A stretch of DNA of 64,000 bases from Candidatus Kurthia intestinigallinarum (lineage in GTDB: Bacteria > Bacillota > Bacilli > Bacillales_A > Planococcaceae), in assembly GCF_003991225.1 (NCBI RefSeq), contig NZ_JTFC01000033.1, forward strand, positions 62,001 to 126,000. Reading direction: 5' to 3'. This document shows, piece after piece, positions 59,185-64,000 of the stretch; position 1 is the stretch's first letter, and the number at the start of each line of letters is the position of its first letter. A program made the translations under genes and the position numbers. The notes beneath the pieces are model-generated. The model did not search any database. It was given only the letters and a program-made list of their open reading frames with translations, and was not told where the DNA came from.

Positions 59185-60780
59185 ATGACGACGTTAACGA
59201 CCTATTTAGAGGAGCATTATTTAACTGTTTTAGAGGAATTACCTGAGAAAGAATTAGAAATTGCACAGGATTTATGGAAGCAGTATCAAGAGATTATTAC
59301 AACCTCTCTTTACCAGCAATTTGGGTTAAGCCATTTTATGCAATTTAAAGATGGTGGCAATGTAACGACATTGCACAATGCTAAAAATGGTGTTTTTGCA
59401 AAAGGTACAACAGAAAAACAATTTAATCGAAAATATGACGCGCAAACAAGAAAAGAAATTTATGAAAAAGATTTTGCTAAAAATCGTAAAAAAGCATTCC
59501 AAGAAAATAAAGAAATTCGTGATGGTTATACGGGAAAAGTGCTTAATAAAGATGGACGTACACAAAGAGACCATATTGTTTCGGCTGCAGAAATCCATAA
59601 TAATCCTGAAGCAAGATTATATATGACAGACAAAGAGCGTGGGCAGATGGCTGTTGATGAAAAAAACTTAACATGGACAGATGGAAGCTTAAATCAATCC
59701 AAGGGTAAGCATGATTTAAAAGAATGGATGGAATCAAGATCAAGCAAACACCCAGAGTTGAAAAATAAGGATCGTTTTGAAATTGATGAAAAAATGGCAT
59801 CTGAAAAATACGATGGTGCAACAGGACTTGTAAAAACAACAGTCAAAGATGCTAAAAAAGCATACTATAAAAAAGAGTTAACGAGTACAAGCTTGAAACA
59901 AGGTAAGCAAATGGCGATGCGCCAAGCAATAGGAATTTTTTTAGCGGATTTACAAATAGCTTTCTCTGAGGAGTTAGGGGCGTATATTCGTGATTTTCGT
60001 CAGTATGAAACAGTTAAAGAGAAAATCAATGCTTTTAAGAAACATATTCAAGCTGTGCAAGCACGAGTTTTGAATATGCAGTCTGTCAAAAAGGTATTTG
60101 TTGGTGCTTCTGAGGGGTTTGCTGGAGGCGTTATTAGCAATTTATTGACGGTATTTATTAATACTTTTTTAACAACTTCAAAGCGAATTGTACGTATTAT
60201 AACAGAAGGAACGACAGCGTTAATTCAAGCAATTCGTTTATTTGTTTTTAGACCAGCTGACATGACGAAAGAACAAGCCATTTTTGAAGGTTCTAAGTTA
60301 ATTGTTGCGGCTGTTATAACTGCAGTAGGTGCAATCGTTACAGAATCATTTATCACATATCTAAAGACAGTTCCAGTATTCATGCCATTTGCGAGCATAA
60401 TAGGTGGCATTTTAGGTGGTATTCTAACAGGTGTATTATCGGTAACAGTTATTTATAGTATGGATAATTTTTCAGATATCCTAAAGCAAGTAAAAATGAA
60501 AATGTTAGAAACAGCTTATTTTACAGTGGTTTCTATTGATGAATTAAAAATAAAGTATGATACGACAATTCAAGAAATGGATAGTGTTTATCAGGATATC
60601 TTAACTTCTATTTATAGTGAATATGAACAGCTGCGCATTTTGACAGAAAAAGCTTATGATACGACAGTTTCTACCACAGAGCGCTTTCATCATTCACAAA
60701 ATCTTTCCGAAAACATAGGCGTGAAAGAGAAGGATATTTTACGAACTGAACAAGATATTTTGGATTTCTTTAATAATTAA
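59185..60780 (+). CDS. HNH-nuclease-like protein with C-terminal membrane segments, gene B of a two-gene unit
   Basis: 531 residues. Residues 112-185 resemble a Cys-free HNH/ββα-metal nuclease: Y-T-G-K-V-L-N-K-D-G, then D129-H130 in Q-R-D-H-I-V-S-A, N161 in E-K-N-L-T-W, and N170 with K173-G-K in L-N-Q-S-K-G-K-H. The N-terminal 110 residues are helical and charged. Residues about 245-300 are helical; hydrophobic, probably membrane-spanning helices lie near 311-331, 370-392 and 399-425. The last 100 residues are helical and soluble. The frame opens at 59152, but AGGAG at 59173-59177 fits ATG 59185. An HNH domain joined to membrane helices and paired with gene A suggests a toxin or phage-defence effector, which is inference. 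No known system was recognised. Confidence 0.75.
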   Translation: MTTLTTYLEEHYLTVLEELPEKELEIAQDLWKQYQEIITTSLYQQFGLSHFMQFKDGGNVTTLHNAKNGVFAKGTTEKQFNRKYDAQTRKEIYEKDFAKNRKKAFQENKEIRDGYTGKVLNKDGRTQRDHIVSAAEIHNNPEARLYMTDKERGQMAVDEKNLTWTDGSLNQSKGKHDLKEWMESRSSKHPELKNKDRFEIDEKMASEKYDGATGLVKTTVKDAKKAYYKKELTSTSLKQGKQMAMRQAIGIFLADLQIAFSEELGAYIRDFRQYETVKEKINAFKKHIQAVQARVLNMQSVKKVFVGASEGFAGGVISNLLTVFINTFLTTSKRIVRIITEGTTALIQAIRLFVFRPADMTKEQAIFEGSKLIVAAVITAVGAIVTESFITYLKTVPVFMPFASIIGGILGGILTGVLSVTVIYSMDNFSDILKQVKMKMLETAYFTVVSIDELKIKYDTTIQEMDSVYQDILTSIYSEYEQLRILTEKAYDTTVSTTERFHHSQNLSENIGVKEKDILRTEQDILDFFNN

Positions 60781-60811
60781 AGTGTCATTGCTAGAGTTAC
60801 ATGCCTTTTAG

Positions 60812-60840
60812 TTGCGACGTCTACAGTATTGCGCTATAAT
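60812..60840 (+). promoter_or_regulatory. Promoter of ssrA
   Basis: TTGCGA (60812-60817) and TATAAT (60835-60840) with a 17-base spacer. The mature tmRNA start lies about 115 bases downstream, so a 5' leader must be removed by RNase P. Confidence 0.8.
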
Positions 60841-60954
60841 AGTACTAGATTTAAGCCAGTCTCGTTTATCGCCACCGCGCGATTTCCGAACTTACCCAAT
60901 TCAGGCAGCTAGTACGAGCTCATGTGGCTCCATGCTCTTTGTCATAGTGAATAG

Positions 60955-61307
60955 GGGGACGTTACGGATTCGACAGGGATGTCTGGGCTTAAGTCGCGTG
61001 TCGGAGGCCTCGGCTTCGTTACCAACGGAAGTTATATAATAACTGGCAAAACAAACAATCAATTAGCTGCAGCCTAGTTCTGCAACTGCCTCACCGCTCT
61101 ATCGCCCATGTAGTAGTGACTGAGGCCCAACTTTAGTGGGATACGCTTACAGGTGCAACCTGAGTCTGTAAGAAGAGATTAGTAGGTTAGCGCTCAAGAC
61201 GCCTGTCTGTCGGCATAATGCAGTGCGAAACGTAAGTAGATAGACTACACACGTAGTGGCTTAAGTACTGGAGTTTCTGGACGCGGGTTCGACTCCCGCC
61301 GTCTCCA
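60955..61307 (+). ncRNA. ssrA: tmRNA (ssrA)
   Basis: About 353 nt. The 5' acceptor strand GGGGACG pairs with CGTCTCC at the 3' end (one G-U pair), with discriminator A61307. The conserved 5' sequence continues G-T-T-A-C-G-G-A-T-T-C-G-A-C, and the 3' T-arm is GCGGGTTCGACTCCCGC. The tag reading frame encodes G-K-T-N-N-Q-L-A-A-A and stops at TAG, so stalled proteins would receive (A)GKTNNQLAAA, close to tags of other Bacillales. The bases after the discriminator are TAT, so CCA is not encoded. An integrase remnant directly downstream points to the 3' end as an attachment site. Confidence 0.96.
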
Positions 61308-61342
61308 TATATTTATTTCCATATACACCTTATGGAAGCTGA

Positions 61343-61373
61343 AACCCTTGATATACAAGGGTTTTTTATTTTG
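61343..61373 (+). terminator. Terminator of ssrA
   Basis: AACCCTTG (61343-61350) pairs with CAAGGGTT (61356-61363), followed by a T-run. Confidence 0.85.
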
Positions 61374-61437
61374 CTTAAAAAAGCATTATCATCATATAAA
61401 GTCATAGTTACTTAGTCAAAACTTAGTCAAAAACTAT

Positions 61438-62787
61438 TCAAAATTCAGTATTAGTAATTAAGTAATCAACAAAACAATCAGCTGTTTTTGTTTGAGCCTG
61501 CTCAGTAACGTGAGCATAAATCTTCATTGTAATCTCAATGTCTAAGTGGCCCAATCGCTCCATTACCTCACGCGGAGGAACACCAGCCTCTAATAGAAGA
61601 GTACAATGCGTATGACGTAGTCCGTGAGTTGATATTTCTTTTAGACTATATTCTTTTTGAACCTTTTTTATCCAACGGTTTTAATAAGTTGGATTAAAGT
61701 AGTCATTATTCTTGTTATGAAAGAGAAGCTGCTTGCTATCTGAAAGTAGCTGTCTTTTTAATAACCGCTTTTGTTCCTCTTTCCAGGCTGCTAAAGTAGC
61801 TAGCGTTGCTTGATCTAAATAAACATTACGAGACTTACCATTCTTATGTTCTTTAATATATAGCTTATTTGTAGGGCTGTAAGAAAGTGCCTTCGTGATT
61901 TTAATTAATCCTTTTTCAAAATCGATATCTTACCATTTCAATGCAAATGCTTCTCCTTAGCGTATACCGCTATACGCTAAGGTATGAAGGAATGTATAAA
62001 TCATTGTACTTGTACTCGACTTAGCTGCTTCAATGAATTCGTTTAATTCACTCACAGTATAAAAATTTTCTTCAAATAATTCGGTTTCTACCTCGCCATT
62101 AATTTTTTTAGCAGGTTTTGGTCGATCTATCAACTTCATCGGATTTTTTTGAATGTAATCACGTTTCAATGCAAATTCAAAAATTAAAGATGTATAGTTA
62201 ATAACATCCTTAAATTTCTTTAGTTTTTTCGGATATTTATTAATAAATTGCTGACACATTTCCACGGTTATTTGATCAATTAAATATTTTCCGAGTGCCG
62301 GAAGTATATGGTTTTTAAATATACCTACAGTTTTTCCGAGTGTGCTAGCTTGTACAGTTGTTTCGTATTGGACTAGCCAATCAGTATATATTTCAACAAA
62401 GGTTTTAGATTTAACAACTGGAACCTTTAGTAAAGAGGAAATTAGCTCTCCATTTGCAAGCTCGAACTGAAGTTTTTTAAGCTCATCAGCTGCTTCTTTA
62501 TTGATTTTTAGCCGATAATTACGACCAAGGTAAGGCAACTTTTCCCCAGATAAAAACCTGATTTTCTCATCATATGATTGAATTTCTTCAAAGTCAGCTA
62601 GCTGCTGTAAAATCCACGGTGCCTTCTTGCACATAACAGCCTCAATTTCGGCTGTTTCCACATTAGCTGGTGCAATTACCTTCACACCTGTTTCGGATAC
62701 TTGAATTGCTAATGTTTTGCGTCTATTACTGAATTCTAACGTATAAGAAATGACAGTATTTCCGAACTCGATTTGATGTATTGTCAT
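61438..62787 (-). pseudogene. Tyrosine integrase pseudogene with fused YgjP/DUF45-like 5' segment
   Basis: One frame runs from about 62787 to TGA at 61438-61440, interrupted by three TAA codons (61957-61959, 61930-61932, 61681-61683). Residues 1-120 resemble a YgjP/DUF45 metallohydrolase start (N-R-R-K-T-L-A-I-Q-V, W-I-L-Q-Q-L, G-E-K-L-P-Y-L-G-R-N-Y-R-L), but the later HExxH part is missing. From about residue 127 it is a phage-type integrase: core-binding domain (T-F-V-E-I-Y-T-D-W-L; F-K-N-H-I-L-P-A-L-G-K), then the catalytic domain with Arg (A-Y-S-G-I-R), H-G-L-R-H, L-G-H and Tyr (M-K-I-Y-A-H-V). It reads toward the ssrA 3' end. The stops replace residues usually Lys or similar, so no frameshift is needed. 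The start is uncertain: AGGAGG lies almost against the ATG at 62787, and the frame reaches 62826. Confidence 0.85.
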
Positions 62788-62880
62788 TCCTCCTGAAATA
62801 GCGATATTTTTTTTTAATATTAACACTAATTTAAAATATTAAATATGCATAAGTTTCTATTAAGATTGTCGAACTATCTA

Positions 62881-62910
62881 TTGATTTGTAAGCGAACATA
62901 AAGGTAAAAT
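62881..62910 (+). promoter_or_regulatory. Possible promoter of the DUF6119-type gene
   Basis: TTGATT (62881-62886) and TAAAAT (62905-62910) with an 18-base spacer, 33 bases before the ATG. The surrounding DNA is very AT-rich, so chance matches are likely. Confidence 0.45.
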
Positions 62911-62942
62911 AAAATTACATATTATGGAATGTCGGTGATTAT

Positions 62943-64000
62943 ATGGCGAAAGTTAATGTGTATAAAATTGATTGGAAAAATCATAGAGCATTTGAAGAAA
63001 GTTTAGATGGGAAATTAGATTTAATTGCTCAAAATAATGAAATAGATGGATTTTACTTTAAATATTATGAGTTCGTACCTAACAATGAGAATACCAAATC
63101 TGTAGGGTGGAAGTGGATATTAAGAGAATTTAATAGAGAAGAAATTAAAATTAATAATCAACCTAGAGCGATATTAATTATCGAGTTTGATGATGAAATG
63201 TTTGCTATAGCATTTGGTAGTTCGTATTTTTATATAGATAGATATGCAGATAAGGATTTTCCTTTTGACATTGCTAAGCGTGTTAAGTGTACTGAAATTA
63301 AAACAACTACTGTAGTTTCACCGAATGTTAGGAGAAATAAAAGTATTAATTCATTTGTAAATTATTCAAATCTTGAATTTGATAGCGGTGAGTCTTTTGC
63401 AAAGTTAAAAGCAAAAGTAGAGATTGGAAAATTAAAAGGGGATATTAGTATTGGTGAAACTTTTGAATTTGGTAATTCAATCAAAGTAGATATTAAGAGA
63501 CCTGATTTAGAGACCGTTAGTAAGTTGTTAGAGCTTTTTAAAGAAATTTTGAATTTAGAAGCTATATATCCTATACCATTATTTAATAAAGTTACGGATA
63601 TACAACTAATTGACGAGCTTGAAAGAAATTTAAAAGAAAATGGTGAAAATAATAAAGAAAGAATAGGGATTTCAGAAGTAGATATTATTGGTGTAAATGA
63701 AATCTTTAATAATCAAGATGCTACATATTTGTTGATGTTAGATGATGGGAATGAACAACTAGAAGAAATAACTTATTCAGAATTAGAAAAAATAGCTGAA
63801 CAAAAAAGGTTCAAGTTAAGTGATAAATTGCTTGAATTGAAAATCCAGGTTATTAAAGAAGACGGTACAACTTATACTGAAAGAGTAAGGAAATTGATTG
63901 ATTATATCGATGATGAAAAAAGGTGTGTTTTAAACAAAGGGATTTGGTATCACTTCAACGATGATTATCAAAAATATTTATCAGCTTCATTATCTGAAAT
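62943..64000 (+). CDS. TIGR04141/DUF6119-type sporadically distributed protein, 5' part
   Basis: Open from ATG 62943 to the window end, about 352 residues visible, truncated by the edge. It begins A-K-V-N-V-Y-K-I-D. Features I associate with the TIGR04141/DUF6119 family include the mid-protein S-F-A-K-L-K-A-K-V-E and, near residue 330, C-V-L-N-K-G-I-W-Y-H-F-N-D-D-Y (family pattern C-x-L-x-x-G-x-W-Y). Family members occur patchily, often in defence islands and on mobile elements; biochemical function is not known to me. Codon use is AT-rich (AGA for Arg, ATA for Ile), unlike the core genes here, and an integrase remnant lies next to it, so transfer is likely. GGTGAT before the ATG is a weak ribosome site. 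Confidence 0.72.
   Translation, partial: MAKVNVYKIDWKNHRAFEESLDGKLDLIAQNNEIDGFYFKYYEFVPNNENTKSVGWKWILREFNREEIKINNQPRAILIIEFDDEMFAIAFGSSYFYIDRYADKDFPFDIAKRVKCTEIKTTTVVSPNVRRNKSINSFVNYSNLEFDSGESFAKLKAKVEIGKLKGDISIGETFEFGNSIKVDIKRPDLETVSKLLELFKEILNLEAIYPIPLFNKVTDIQLIDELERNLKENGENNKERIGISEVDIIGVNEIFNNQDATYLLMLDDGNEQLEEITYSELEKIAEQKRFKLSDKLLELKIQVIKEDGTTYTERVRKLIDYIDDEKRCVLNKGIWYHFNDDYQKYLSASLSE

Noticed and set aside
60812-61039. Small plus-strand ORF across the ssrA promoter and 5' end
   Set aside because: It overlaps the ssrA promoter and the conserved tmRNA 5' domain, has no ribosome site and resembles no protein.

Overview
The window is a low-GC Bacillota chromosome. The closest fit is a Bacillales member of the Lysinibacillus/Solibacillus/Planococcaceae type. 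Protein sequences and gene order repeatedly match two Bacillus subtilis neighbourhoods: hemEHY with the yhfH-lplJ-lcfB area, and the long hprK-lgt-ppaX-his-trxB-rapZ-yvcK-whiA-crh-clpP-cggR-gapA-pgk-tpiA-pgm-eno-secG-est-rnr-smpB-ssrA block. Species placement is inference; there is no rRNA gene here.

Layout. 1-2.6 kb: end of hemE, then hemH and hemY (coproporphyrin-dependent haem branch). 2.7-5.7 kb: a lipoprotein beta-propeller co-transcribed with an OmpR-type two-component system. 5.9-13.1 kb: a 41-residue YhfH-like zinc-ribbon protein missing from simple ORF lists, lipoate ligase, a complete BceRSAB-type peptide-sensing/efflux module and an acyl-CoA ligase. 13.2-19.6 kb: a small membrane protein, amino-acid permease, S9 peptidase, DedA protein, degenerate EAL-HDOD protein and lipoprotein cytochrome c. 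19.7-22.7 kb: hprK, lgt, ppaX and an acetyltransferase. 22.8-29.3 kb: hisZGDBHAFI. 29.4-35.8 kb: TPR protein, trxB, Nudix hydrolase, rapZ-yvcK-whiA-crh. 36.0-37.1 kb: the decayed remnant of an LPXTG surface protein. 37.3-43.9 kb: an unknown small protein, a secreted GDPD, clpP under a CtsR-like operator, tRNA-Arg(CCG), a pyruvyltransferase-family protein, and a divergent tetR/MFS efflux pair with three matching operator-like sites. 44.0-51.6 kb: a glutaredoxin-like gene and the glycolytic block cggR-gapA and pgk-tpiA-gpmI-eno, with a recognisable tandem CggR operator. 51.8-55.8 kb: secG, carboxylesterase, rnr, smpB.

Accessory region. In B. subtilis smpB is followed directly by ssrA; here about 5.2 kb separates them. 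The insert holds (a) a secreted Asp-rich protein gene split by a 1,521-bp tnpB-only IS200/IS605-type element whose removal restores the reading frame exactly, with a plausible TAM and guide on either side, and (b) an uncharacterised two-gene unit: a coiled-coil protein with a Gly/Ala-rich hydrophobic core, followed by an HNH-nuclease-like protein with C-terminal membrane segments. Beyond ssrA comes a tyrosine integrase pseudogene with three in-frame TAA codons, whose 5' end is fused to a piece of a YgjP/DUF45 metallohydrolase. The window ends inside an AT-rich gene for a TIGR04141/DUF6119-type protein. The smpB-ssrA flanks are therefore an integration hot spot, and the HNH/membrane pair and the DUF6119 gene are the best candidates here for undescribed defence or conflict systems.

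Functionally, the window joins central carbon metabolism and its regulation (HprK, Crh, CggR, glycolysis), envelope functions (Lgt, SecG, BceAB, DedA, WhiA, RapZ/YvcK), haem, lipoate and histidine synthesis, and ribosome rescue/RNA decay (RNase R, SmpB, tmRNA).
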